64,000 bases of DNA from an uncultured Pirellulales bacterium (lineage in GTDB: Bacteria; Planctomycetota; Planctomycetia; Pirellulales; Thermoguttaceae), in contig CALLPE010000009.1 in the NCBI GenBank assembly GCA_938015445.1, forward strand, positions 1 to 64,000, in the 5' to 3' direction. Below are positions 18,287-27,517 of this stretch, in pieces. The notes under the pieces were generated by a model. It saw nothing but the letters and a program-made list of their open reading frames with translations, ran no database searches and was not told the origin of the DNA. Position 1 is the stretch's first letter; every line of letters begins with the position of its first letter. Made by a program: the position numbers and the translations under genes.

Positions 18287-21115
18287 ATGTACCTTAGCCA
18301 TTCCCGAAGTTATTGTGCACAGGGATGCTTATTTGTCGGATTTGCCGGGGTGTTGGCCTGGACGTGGCTGTGGTGCGCAGCGCCGCTTAGTGCGGCTCAG
18401 CCGCGGTACGTGGCCGTGTTGGCCGACGGTACAAAGGTCGAAGGCAACACTATTAGCGACTGGTGGCAGCCTGGGCAGTCGCCGCGGCTGGAATCGACCA
18501 ATTTGGCCGAGACTCATCGACCTTTGCGGTGGTTGCGGGACCGGACGGTTTCCCCTTGGCGACCCGACGCCAATCTGACAGGCGTGGTGGAGCTGGCCGG
18601 GGGCGATCGGCTGCCTGGCCGCGTAACGGGTTGGACGCCGCTGAGCGAAATCGCCGGTGGTATTGGTCCGAGCTGCTTGCTGGTCGAGCCGGCGATCGAA
18701 GTTGAACGACCCGGCGTCCCCAAACGTCCAGCATTGCGTGTGCTTCCCGATTTCGTCCGTCGCGTGACTTGGGACGGCCCACCCCGACACCGTTTCGCGC
18801 CGGGAACACTGTATTGCAAGGACGGGCGGCGCTTGGTATTCCGCACGTTGCGCTGGGAAAAACAGTCCGTCCGCATCCTTACCGACGAGGGATTGCAACG
18901 GTTCGATTTCGCCGAGCTGGCCGAAGTACACATGCCCCAAGCCAACTGCTGGGATAACTACTTCGCCCAATTGGCCTTTCTGCTCCCGGAACTGAACGGA
19001 CGGCTGATGCGCTTCGAGTGCGGCAACGGATTGGTCGTAACTACGTCTACTGCCCGGTTCCGACCCAGCGTCGATGGCAACCCTGGCGACCCATCGCGTT
19101 GGCTCCACATTGTGCAGCCGGCTTGGTCGCTTGACGCTTTATGGGTCAGGTTCCCGACGATCGCCATGCGCTGGGAGTTCTCGCCGGAAGAAGCGCCATT
19201 GTCGCTGGTCGAGCCGGCCGATGTCGTGCAGCAGTCGGCCTTCGGCGTAGGGCTGGCGTTTCGGGTCGATCGTAACGTTCACGGCGGGCCGCTTGTCAGC
19301 GGCAATCAGCAATTCGCCTGGGGACTGGGAGTGCAGGCGAGCAACCAATTGCGGTTCGATTTGCCAGCCTGCGCACAGGCATTTCGTACGCGGATCGGTC
19401 TGGACCGCACGGCCGGCGAGGGCGGATGTGCGCGGGCGCGAATCTACCTGAATCAACCACAAGGCAAGCCGTTGTACGAAAGCAAATTGCTGATCGGCTC
19501 GGCGGAGGTCGTCGATACAGGGGTGCTTCCGCTGGGCGATGCAAAGGCTTTGGTGCTGGTGGCCGATTCGGCCGAAAAGGAAACCCCGCCGGGCGCCGAC
19601 CCGCTGGATGTCCGCGACGCCATCGATTGGTTAGAGCCGGTAGTGCTGCTGGAGCGGGATAAGCTGCTGGCTGAACTGCGTCGGTTTTGGGGGAAGGCCA
19701 TGCTGGGGCTGGACGGATGGAGGCTCACCACGCAAGACGGACGCGACTTACCGCCGCAGTCCTTCTGGGACGAGAGCAATCCGCATCTCCAGCGCTACTT
19801 GCTCACCCCGCCTGCCGACAAAGGTCCTGTGCGTCTGAGCACCGAACGTCAACTGACTGCTGCCGACAATTATCTGCTTGTGCATTTGCGCGCTGCCGGG
19901 CAGGGAGCGCCGGCGGGAAAGTTCGAGGCTTTCATCGACGGCGCAGTCGCCGCCCGCCTCGATCCGCTGCCTGGCGAAGGCAGACTTTATCCGATGCTCA
20001 TTCCCTTGAGTCAACATCAAGGCAAAAAGGTGCGCATCGAATTGGTGCATGCGCCAGCAAATGAGCGTTCGCGGTTGGAATGGCTGGCCTTGAGCTTCAT
20101 CAATCGTCCGACGCGAGTTCCGTGGGTTACGCTGAGGCCGCAATGGATCAGATCGGCCTGCGGCTCGCAATTCAAAGTGCTGGCAGACGGATCCGTGCTG
20201 GCCGAAGGGTCGTCTCCGCCCTGGGATATCTACACTGTGGCCGGCCAGTGCGATCTGCCGCGGATAAGCGCCATCCGGCTGGAGGCCTTGCCCGATCGAT
20301 CCTTGCCCAGCAACGGCCCAGGGCGCAGCGGCGAAGGGAACTTCGTGCTCTCGCAGATTTCGCTGCATACGATTAACGGCGTGTCGCCGGCTGTGCAGTC
20401 GGGGAAGTTCGTGCGGGTCGAGCTGCCCGATGCAAAAGATGCTTTTCTGGCCCTGGCCGAAGTCCAAGTCTTTAGCGGCCAGAAGAATATAGCCCCCTCG
20501 GGCAAAGCCACGCAGATTTCCACCTCGCAAAACGCTGCGGCGTCGCGGGCCATCGATGGTAATGTGGACGGCAACATGGGTCACAGTTCGGTTTCGCATA
20601 CGGCGTCAGCAAACTCGCCGTGGTGGGAACTCGAACTGCCCGAAACCACTGCGGTGGAAAGAATCATCGTCTGGAACCGCACCGACAAGAAACACCACGT
20701 CCGGCTGAGCGACTTTCGGGTATCGCTGCTCGACGCCCAGCGGAATACCCTGTGGCAGCGACGCCAGACCGAACCCCCCTTGCCCTGCGCGGAGTTCTGG
20801 ATGGATCAAATCGAGGAAGTTCGTTTGGCTTCGGCGGCGGCCAATATCGCGCGCAAGGATTTCCCCGCCGAAAGCGCCCTGGGCAAGAACGATCTGATGA
20901 CCACCGGCTGGAGCATAGAGCGCACTGGCCAGCCGGGCGTGCTGGTAGTTGTGCTGGACGAGCCGATCGACCCGCGCGGAAAAACTCTGGTGGTAACCTT
21001 GAAGCACGTCTTCCAGTGGCATCAATGGACGCTGGGACGATGGCGGCTGTCGGCCACCGACGCACCCCTGCCCATCGCGGCGGAGCCGACGGCCGTCGAA
21101 CTGCTCCCGCCGTAG
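18287..21115 (+). CDS. Secreted protein with NPCBM and F5/8 type C (discoidin) domains
   Basis: The 942-aa product has an N-terminal signal (hydrophobic GCLFVGFAGVLAWTWLWC). An LEGN-like strand-rich region (about 40-200) is followed by an NPCBM/NEW2 carbohydrate-binding domain (about 275-460; QQFAWGLGVQASNQLRFDLP, FRTRIGLDRTAGEGG). The C-terminal part has an F5/8 type C (discoidin) domain (about 695-870; QNAAASRAIDGNVDGNMGHS, ELPETTAVERIIVWNRTD). This set fits extracellular glycan binding. No catalytic domain is recognised, so it may be a binding or scaffold protein of planctomycete type. Neighbours give no specific pathway. Confidence 0.8.
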   Translation: MYLSHSRSYCAQGCLFVGFAGVLAWTWLWCAAPLSAAQPRYVAVLADGTKVEGNTISDWWQPGQSPRLESTNLAETHRPLRWLRDRTVSPWRPDANLTGVVELAGGDRLPGRVTGWTPLSEIAGGIGPSCLLVEPAIEVERPGVPKRPALRVLPDFVRRVTWDGPPRHRFAPGTLYCKDGRRLVFRTLRWEKQSVRILTDEGLQRFDFAELAEVHMPQANCWDNYFAQLAFLLPELNGRLMRFECGNGLVVTTSTARFRPSVDGNPGDPSRWLHIVQPAWSLDALWVRFPTIAMRWEFSPEEAPLSLVEPADVVQQSAFGVGLAFRVDRNVHGGPLVSGNQQFAWGLGVQASNQLRFDLPACAQAFRTRIGLDRTAGEGGCARARIYLNQPQGKPLYESKLLIGSAEVVDTGVLPLGDAKALVLVADSAEKETPPGADPLDVRDAIDWLEPVVLLERDKLLAELRRFWGKAMLGLDGWRLTTQDGRDLPPQSFWDESNPHLQRYLLTPPADKGPVRLSTERQLTAADNYLLVHLRAAGQGAPAGKFEAFIDGAVAARLDPLPGEGRLYPMLIPLSQHQGKKVRIELVHAPANERSRLEWLALSFINRPTRVPWVTLRPQWIRSACGSQFKVLADGSVLAEGSSPPWDIYTVAGQCDLPRISAIRLEALPDRSLPSNGPGRSGEGNFVLSQISLHTINGVSPAVQSGKFVRVELPDAKDAFLALAEVQVFSGQKNIAPSGKATQISTSQNAAASRAIDGNVDGNMGHSSVSHTASANSPWWELELPETTAVERIIVWNRTDKKHHVRLSDFRVSLLDAQRNTLWQRRQTEPPLPCAEFWMDQIEEVRLASAAANIARKDFPAESALGKNDLMTTGWSIERTGQPGVLVVVLDEPIDPRGKTLVVTLKHVFQWHQWTLGRWRLSATDAPLPIAAEPTAVELLPP

Positions 21116-21157
21116 TGCGGCGCATCTGGGGGCAGCCGGGCGAGGAGATTGCCACGC

Positions 21158-22282
21158 TTAGCCACTACCCGATGTGTGTGTGGTGCTGCTAGCGCTGCTT
21201 CTCAGCCCCAACAACTCGTCTAGGGAGGCGATCCTCAGCAGTTCCGCACTGCGGCTTGCCAGAAACAGCGCGGTGGACAACCTATATGTGATGTGCGCGA
21301 AGGTGGGATTGGGATACAAACCGCCCATCAGTTCCCCGGGCGGCAGTTCCGCTCGCCAGCGCTCGATCGTGCGAATCACTTCCGCGTACGAGTTGGTTTG
21401 CGTCAATTCTGCATAGTGGCGACCGTTGATGATCAGCCGTTTGCGCCCTTCCTGATAATCGGCTTCGATGTACAGCGGCTCGCCATCGACACTGCCGCGG
21501 ACAATCCGCAGCTTCGCCTCGGGCGCCCCGCGCTTGAAGTCGGTCCGGCCCACGATGGTGGTCGCCCCCAGCCGCGCGGCGTATTCCACTTTTCCGTCCG
21601 GGACCGTCTGATAATCGCACGGGTTGGGCGCCAGGTACGGTTCCGTGCGCGCCTCGATCGCAAAACCGTCGGCAAAAACCGCTTCGTAACCGCCGCGCAC
21701 TAACGCCAGCAAGTACAAGGCAAAAGCCAGACAGTGAACCGACTCTTGATATTGGATATGGACCATCCGCTTGTAATTACGCGGCTTCGCCGGATCCTCC
21801 CGGTCCTTGGAACGCTGAAGGTAAATAGAGTCGATCGACACTTGCTTGCCGCCGGTCAACACTGCGGCGATCCGCCGGGTGATCGGATCATATAGCTCCG
21901 GAAAATCGTAAAGCACTACCGCCTGCGACTGCCCGACCGCACTGAGCACTTGCTGGCAGTCCTCAGGCCGATCGGGCGAAGCCATCGGCTTTTCGCAGAG
22001 AATGCACGCCGACTCGCTTCGGCCGCGAGACAGTAGCCCCTGCAAGGCCCAGCGGCGATCTTCCGGGTGCAAAGCCAGATGGAACAAATCGGCACGTTGG
22101 CGCAAGAAATCTTCGGCGCTGTCGAGCCGTTGTACTGCATCTGGCGGCAAATCATCGGGGGCCGGCCCGGGATCATACACCGCGCAGTGCAAGCCAAGCG
22201 ATCGGGCGGCGTCGAGAAACTTTCGGCCGATGTATCCCCATGCCCCGGCTATCGCAATGCTTTTGAACGCGCCACTACTCAT
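21158..22282 (-). CDS. Gfo/Idh/MocA-family oxidoreductase
   Basis: The 374-aa cytosolic-looking product has an N-terminal Rossmann fold with GAWGYIGRKFLDAARSLG (glycine-rich loop in an unusual GxWGxxGR form) and the family's CEKPMASP motif near residue 97. The C-terminal alpha/beta domain contains NYKRMVHIQYQESVHCLAFA. Members oxidise or reduce sugars, inositols or related polyols with NAD(P). No signal is present, unlike the Tat-exported relative at 39332. The ATG at 22282 opens the conserved fold directly. The substrate is unknown. The odd glycine loop deserves care when assigning dehydrogenase activity. Confidence 0.8.
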   Translation of the reverse strand: MSSGAFKSIAIAGAWGYIGRKFLDAARSLGLHCAVYDPGPAPDDLPPDAVQRLDSAEDFLRQRADLFHLALHPEDRRWALQGLLSRGRSESACILCEKPMASPDRPEDCQQVLSAVGQSQAVVLYDFPELYDPITRRIAAVLTGGKQVSIDSIYLQRSKDREDPAKPRNYKRMVHIQYQESVHCLAFALYLLALVRGGYEAVFADGFAIEARTEPYLAPNPCDYQTVPDGKVEYAARLGATTIVGRTDFKRGAPEAKLRIVRGSVDGEPLYIEADYQEGRKRLIINGRHYAELTQTNSYAEVIRTIERWRAELPPGELMGGLYPNPTFAHITYRLSTALFLASRSAELLRIASLDELLGLRSSASSTTHTSGSG

Positions 22283-22672
22283 GGTTGTCGCCTGTCACGC
22301 TATTTGCTCGGATGGCGTGGAACTCTCATCACATTCTGCTCTGATGGCGTGGATTGGTTACCGCGTAAATGGCCTATGCTGTGGACGGCTCGCGTCCACA
22401 AGGCGCTGATCGTATCCGTGCTAGCCGCTGTGGGCTGTGCATACGGCTTGTCGCAGTTTCGTCTTAGCGTGTGTTTGCCTAACCGGCGGTTTAACATGGC
22501 AGCACGCTGCATGTGTTAATCGGTCTTTATGTGGCGCAGCCGGGAACACGGCTCTCGATAATGGGCCGTCGGCAACTTCGTTCTTTTACCGCGCGTAGTC
22601 GGCAACTCGGGTGTCTATTAAGGGAAGCGGCGAAGTTGGTTACTTCCCGGGCGCATCCGTCAGCGCGGCTCG
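22283..22672. other. Repeat-rich spacer, no gene
   Basis: No coding region is convincing. A short direct repeat (GCTCxGATGGCGTGGA) occurs near 22306 and 22338, and another (GTCGGCAACT) near 22568 and 22598, so the stretch appears to be partly built from diverged tandem duplications. Confidence 0.5.
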
Positions 22673-24382
22673 CTAAGGCTTTTCTAAGGTTATTACTTGG
22701 CGGACTGGCTCGGCGGTCTGCACATAGGGTTCTACTGCGCTGCCGTACTGGTAAGCCACGACGACTATTTCCATGGGAAATCGAGCGCGACAGGGAACGT
22801 CCACGATCTTCAATTGGTTGCCTTCGATTATCGCAGGCCCGTACTCCACGTAGTACCGCACCGGCAGGCCGGAATCGCTTGTGGCGCGTAACAACACCGG
22901 CCGACTGTCGGCCCGCAATGGGCCTACCGATGGAAAGGTGATCTTCTGCGGCTTGCCTTTGGTGAGCTTTTCGGGCAGTTGGATCAAACCAGGCTGTTCG
23001 GCGTAGCGGTACTTATCGTCGCCTGGGTGATACGCCAACACTCCTGCCCGAAAACCACCGCGTCCGTTAAGTTTTATGCGAAACAACTCCGGCCCGACTT
23101 GCTCGATTGGCCCGGCAAACGGGCGGAAACGTATCGGGCCCTCGGCATGTCCGACAGGCGTTTGGCTGGGGGGATACTTGTCTGGTGGCTTGTCGACAAA
23201 CACGGCTGCCACCTTCAATGTATCGGCGGAAACGAAAAACGGACTGATTCGTAGCCGCAGGTCGTGCCCGACGTAGATCGGCTTGCCGCTGCGCGGATCG
23301 GCGAAAGTTACGAATTGGGGCTGTCGGGCAAACAAGTCTTTGTGGATCGCCTCGCTGGCCTGTGCCAGTTCGACATCGAAATGCCAAAAAGCGCCGCCTG
23401 GTTCCCCCTTGTATCGAGCGTATTGGGCTGGCGGAGCATCCGGACTCTCCAGCACCCCGCTGGCTAGCGCCCCTTCGGCAGGCTCGACCGGCCGGCACAT
23501 CGCCGCAGAAGATTGTTTCGCTTGCAGCGTGGCGGGCGACGGGCTGTTCGGGCGCGAGGTCTGGCCGGCCTCGGCGGTGGTGGCCAGCGGCGCAAGGCGC
23601 CGCTCGGCAGCCTGGCGAAGGAACATGGCGGAAAAGCGGGCCACTGGCTCGGACCAAGCGAAATGAGTTCCGCCTGGCTCGACCAGAAGGCTGATCAGAT
23701 ACCGCGGGTCCTTCTGCCGCAGTCGGAGCAAACCATCGCGCGAGTTTTTCCAGGCCGTTTGGCGGTCTTCGAACTCGCGCAGCACACCGCTGGGGCCTGG
23801 CCCGAACTCTTCAAACTGTCCTTTGATTACCAAGATTGGCACACCCAACACGCTGGCCTGCGGGTCGAACGCCGGAAATCCCATGCCGCCCTTGAACAGC
23901 AGTACCCCAAAACAACGCTGGGGCTGCCAAAAAGCTACGTTGCGGGCGAAGATCGTGGCCACCGAATGCCCGAAGGGAAACAGCGGGGCGGTACTGATCT
24001 CGCCGTGTCCCGAAACGCCCGCCAGTTTTTCCAGGGCCTCCTGGAGCAACTGGCCGCTGTGTTGATGATACTCGAACTTCGCATCCAAGTGCGGTGCGAA
24101 ATAGACGATGGCAAGTTGCTGGTCCCGGCACACCTGGCGGATCAGCGGGTCGGCGACGAACTGCTCTTCCATCAAAATCATTCCGCCCACCAGCACGCCG
24201 CGGATGTACTGGGCTTGCGGAGGCGTCCACAAATAGGCTACGCACTCTTTGTTGTCGGCCGTGCGAGTCTCGACCGCATATTGAAAAACTTCTGCCGCGC
24301 ATGGGCTAGGCAGAACAAACAACTCAGTAGCCGCCCACAAAAGGCAAGCAGACAACAACCAGGCAGCGGTGCGCCGATGCAT
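22673..24382 (-). CDS. Secreted alpha/beta-hydrolase-like protein, function unknown
   Basis: The 569-aa product has a signal peptide (MHRRTAAWLLSACLLWAATE). The first half resembles an alpha/beta hydrolase: RGVLVGGMILMEEQFVADP, IVYFAPHLDAKFEYH, and FPFGHSVATIFARNVAFW, where GHS could hold a nucleophile. The second half is beta-rich (HLRISPFFVSADTLKVAAVFV). The fold is an inference and a complete triad cannot be placed. The ATG at 24382 was chosen for the signal peptide; the frame is open to 24466. A likely role is an esterase-like activity in the periplasm. Confidence 0.65.
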   Translation of the reverse strand: MHRRTAAWLLSACLLWAATELFVLPSPCAAEVFQYAVETRTADNKECVAYLWTPPQAQYIRGVLVGGMILMEEQFVADPLIRQVCRDQQLAIVYFAPHLDAKFEYHQHSGQLLQEALEKLAGVSGHGEISTAPLFPFGHSVATIFARNVAFWQPQRCFGVLLFKGGMGFPAFDPQASVLGVPILVIKGQFEEFGPGPSGVLREFEDRQTAWKNSRDGLLRLRQKDPRYLISLLVEPGGTHFAWSEPVARFSAMFLRQAAERRLAPLATTAEAGQTSRPNSPSPATLQAKQSSAAMCRPVEPAEGALASGVLESPDAPPAQYARYKGEPGGAFWHFDVELAQASEAIHKDLFARQPQFVTFADPRSGKPIYVGHDLRLRISPFFVSADTLKVAAVFVDKPPDKYPPSQTPVGHAEGPIRFRPFAGPIEQVGPELFRIKLNGRGGFRAGVLAYHPGDDKYRYAEQPGLIQLPEKLTKGKPQKITFPSVGPLRADSRPVLLRATSDSGLPVRYYVEYGPAIIEGNQLKIVDVPCRARFPMEIVVVAYQYGSAVEPYVQTAEPVRQVITLEKP

Positions 24383-24515
24383 CGCAAAACGGCGTTCCCC
24401 AAAGGGTTTCCACGCCCCGAATGACCGGCACCGATTAGCGGTGCAATTCATTGCCGGCATTTCCACAGCTCCGATTCTCCCTCAGCGCGCTGCTGTGCGC
24501 AAGCCACATTAACAA

Positions 24516-24560
24516 GCGGCACTACGGCGTACTGAACGGCGACACTACGGCCTACTGAAC
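24516..24560. repeat. About 23-bp tandem duplication
   Basis: GCACTACGGCGTACTGAACG is followed 23 bp later by GACACTACGGCCTACTGAAC with few differences, in the spacer between the hydrolase-like gene and the glycosyltransferase gene. The remainder of 24383-24752 shows no gene. Confidence 0.85.
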
Positions 24561-24752
24561 GATACACGCTTTCTCTTGCCGATGGTTTCTACCGTGCCAG
24601 CGGGAGCAACACACAGTATACAACCAGGCTGAAAGGCAATTGAAGCGTGGTTCTGAGACTGTCCAGGCGCACAACCGCGCGCAGGTTTATCGCCGCCTTG
24701 ATTCGACGCCGCCAGCCCTTTTCTGTTGCCGGCTGTGCGCTAAAATGAGGTT

Positions 24753-25514
24753 ATGAGTATGCGCAGCTTGACCGCTTTGCCGGTGTATAACGAGGGCGCC
24801 CACATCCTGGGCGTGTTGGAAGGCGCGCTTTGCTACAGCCGCGAAGTATTAGTAGTCGACGACGGCTCTACCGACGCCACGCCGCAAATCCTTGCCCAGC
24901 GGAACGAAATCCACGTAATTCGTCATCCGCGTAATCTGGGATATGGTGCGGCAGTTCGCTCGGCGTTTCATTTTGCCATTGCCAACAACTACGATGTTTT
25001 GGTGACGATCGACTGCGACGGCCAACATCAGCCGCAGATGATACCGACATTCGTTCGGGCGGCTGCCACGGCGGATGTAGTCTCCGGAAGCCGATATTTG
25101 CGACGTTTTCCCGGCGACAGCGAGCCGCCAGCCGACCGCCGCCGTATCAATCAGCTTATCACCGAGGAACTCAATCGGTGTCTGGGACTGCGGCTGACCG
25201 ACGCCTTCTGCGGCTTCAAGGCCTATCGGGTGGAGGCCTTGCGGAACATCCACATAACCGAGACCGGTTATGCTATGCCCATCGAGTTCTGGGTTCAGGC
25301 TGCACGGTTGGGACTATCCATCCTGGAACTGGCGGTTCCGCTAATTTACCTGGACGAGAGCCGTTCGTTTGGTGGGGCAATGGATAACGCCGAAGTCCGG
25401 CTGGCGGTGTACCGGCAAGTTCTCGAGCGCTGCATTACGCAATGGAAGGGGATCGCCACCCCACCGGCACTGCCAGAAAAGTCGGCCCCTGCCGCAGCTT
25501 CTTGTGGCGATTAG
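24753..25514 (+). CDS. Family 2 glycosyltransferase (polyprenol-phosphate sugar transferase type)
   Basis: The 253-aa product has a GT-A fold: LTALPVYNEGAHILGVLEG, VLVVDDGSTDATPQIL, HPRNLGYGAAVRSAFHFA, the DxD-like DCDGQHQPQMIP, and SGSRYLRRFPGD with the GLRLTDAFCGFKAYRVEAL acceptor region. This set matches dolichyl-phosphate mannose synthase-type GT2 enzymes, which load a nucleotide sugar onto a polyprenol phosphate for glycan or protein glycosylation. Unlike the two-domain members it has no C-terminal membrane part. The ATG at 24753 starts near the conserved fold; donor and acceptor are not determined. Confidence 0.88.
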   Translation: MSMRSLTALPVYNEGAHILGVLEGALCYSREVLVVDDGSTDATPQILAQRNEIHVIRHPRNLGYGAAVRSAFHFAIANNYDVLVTIDCDGQHQPQMIPTFVRAAATADVVSGSRYLRRFPGDSEPPADRRRINQLITEELNRCLGLRLTDAFCGFKAYRVEALRNIHITETGYAMPIEFWVQAARLGLSILELAVPLIYLDESRSFGGAMDNAEVRLAVYRQVLERCITQWKGIATPPALPEKSAPAAASCGD

Positions 25515-25665
25515 TCCTCCGAACGCTTCACTGTTGCGGCTCCTGTCAACGAAGCAGTTGTTCGTCGGGCCGTTGCCTGTCAGCCGGAGGCATGCATCAG
25601 CCGGAAGGCACTTACCGATTGCCTAAGCGTGCCACGCTAGCAAAGATTATCACTGAACGGCACCT

Positions 25666-27390
25666 ATGCAAACAGAAGCCCGAGAACCGCGGACAGCGAT
25701 GAACCACCGGCACGAGCGATTTCGCTCTTTTCGCGCGCCGCACGAGGATCGCACGGCGCTGGTCGAACCCCCATGGGCCGATGTGCCGGCGTTGGCCGCC
25801 CACAACAAACAAATCCTCGTCAACAGCGGCTACGATTGTGGCGGTCGGACTCTGGCGGAATTGTCTCAGCAGGCCCGTCGCCAGTTGCTGCGCGACGCCA
25901 TCGGCTGGACTTCATCCTACCGCGACCTGCCGGGCGAGCTTTTGCAGGTGCTAGACGGCGAGCCTGGAGGCAGAGCAGTTTTTTTGGCAGGCCATCAGCC
26001 GCAGTTGATTCATCCGGGCGTTTGGTTCAAGAACTTTGCCTTAGGCCGACTGGCACAACTGTGCGGCGCTGTGGCAGTCAACTTGATTATCGATAGCGAC
26101 ACGCTGAAAGTCACCTCGGTGCCTGTGCCCGGTGGAACTGTCTCCGACCCGACAATCCAATGCCTGGTGATGGACCGGCACGGCGAGCCGCTGCCCTACG
26201 AAGAGCGGCACGTGGCCGACAGAGAATGTTTTCTGCAATTCGGCCGGCGGATGGCTGAAACCGTGCGAGAGTTGATTCCGCACCCGCTGGTCGTCGATTA
26301 CTGGCCCTTGGTGGCCGAGCGGCTCCGTCACACAGACATCTTAGGCGCGTGTCTGGCGCAAGCGCGCCACCGGCTGGAAGCCCAGTGGGGCCTGAACACC
26401 CTGGAGGTGCCGCAAAGCGTGATATGCACCAGCGAGGCGTTTTGCTGGTTCGCCGCGTATTTGCTGGCGGAGTTGCCGCGTTTTCGGCAGGTACACAACG
26501 AGGCGTTGGGCCAGTACCGCCGTGCGCACCGCATTCGCACCGGGGCGTATCCCGTACCGGACCTGTCCGCAGCGGACCAGTATCTAGAGGCCCCCCTGTG
26601 GATTTGGACGGCTGATAACCCTCGGCGCCGGCCGCTGTTCTGCCAAAAGCGGCACGACAGTCTGTTGCTAACCGATGGTGCAGGGCAAACATGGGCGTTG
26701 CCGCTGAAGGCCAGCGGCGACGTCGGCCCGGCAGCCGAACGGCTGCGCGAACTGGCCCGGCAAGGCGTGCGAATCCGCTCGCGGGCGTTGCTTACTACGC
26801 TGTGGGCGCGGCTGGCGTTGGGCGAATTGTTCATCCACGGCATCGGCGGGGCGAAGTACGATCAGGCGACCGACCTGATTATCGAACGTTTTTTTGGGAT
26901 TCCCGCGCCAAGCATAATGGTGGTATCGGCCACTCTGCTTTTGCCGGTCGACCGCCCTGCGGTCACGCCGGACGACCTACGGCAGGTGTCGCAAAAGTTG
27001 CGCCAATTGCGTTACCATCCGGAAAAGTTCATCGATTGCCCAGTGCCGGCGTCTGCTCCGGTCGATCGGGCTGAGGGGGACGGCATCGCATGGCCGGTTG
27101 TCACGGCGCAGTCCAGCGCTGCCGAGTTAGCAGACGCCAAAAAGTGGTGGATTGCTTTGCCGCAGACGCGGGCCAATGCGAAGCAGCGTTGCCACGCAAT
27201 TCGCCAGATCAACGAGCTATTGCAGCCTTATCTGTGCCAGCAGCGCAAGCATTTGCTCGCCAAGCGCCAGCTTATCGCGAGAAATCTGCAAATTCGCTCC
27301 GTGTTGGCGTGGCGCGAGTATGCCTTCTGCCTTTACCCGGCCGAGGCTCTGCAAGAATTCTATCAGGGGCTACTTCCCAACAGCCTGTGA
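25666..27390 (+). CDS. Conserved protein of unknown function, weak likeness to BshC
   Basis: The 574-aa product has no signal. GHQPQLIHPGVWFKNFALG (about residues 110-128) and the later FIHGIGGAKYDQATD recall the substrate-binding motifs of BshC, the putative cysteine-adding ligase of bacillithiol synthesis, but the rest diverges and I cannot assert that activity. Other conserved-looking stretches are VNLIIDSDTLKVTSVPVPGG and the C-terminal basic helical region about 515-560 (QICxP-rich). It sits between a GT2 gene and a GNAT gene on the same strand, 128 bp upstream of the latter. Start at ATG 25666; ATG 25699 is an alternative. Confidence 0.55.
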   Translation: MQTEAREPRTAMNHRHERFRSFRAPHEDRTALVEPPWADVPALAAHNKQILVNSGYDCGGRTLAELSQQARRQLLRDAIGWTSSYRDLPGELLQVLDGEPGGRAVFLAGHQPQLIHPGVWFKNFALGRLAQLCGAVAVNLIIDSDTLKVTSVPVPGGTVSDPTIQCLVMDRHGEPLPYEERHVADRECFLQFGRRMAETVRELIPHPLVVDYWPLVAERLRHTDILGACLAQARHRLEAQWGLNTLEVPQSVICTSEAFCWFAAYLLAELPRFRQVHNEALGQYRRAHRIRTGAYPVPDLSAADQYLEAPLWIWTADNPRRRPLFCQKRHDSLLLTDGAGQTWALPLKASGDVGPAAERLRELARQGVRIRSRALLTTLWARLALGELFIHGIGGAKYDQATDLIIERFFGIPAPSIMVVSATLLLPVDRPAVTPDDLRQVSQKLRQLRYHPEKFIDCPVPASAPVDRAEGDGIAWPVVTAQSSAAELADAKKWWIALPQTRANAKQRCHAIRQINELLQPYLCQQRKHLLAKRQLIARNLQIRSVLAWREYAFCLYPAEALQEFYQGLLPNSL

Positions 27391-27517
27391 AGATGGTTTG
27401 ATACCCAAGCCAACCGTGGTTGGCGTCGGCGAAGACCGACAACTTCTCTGCGTCAGGGTCTGTTTGGATGTTCGACCACTAGCGGTGTATCGATGCCGCC
27501 GGAAAGGATTCGAGCCG

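Noticed and set aside
27409..27424. Perfect palindrome GCCAACCGTGGTTGGC as a terminator
   Set aside because: A 2-nt loop cannot form an RNA hairpin and no T-run follows. It could be an operator, but nothing else supports that.
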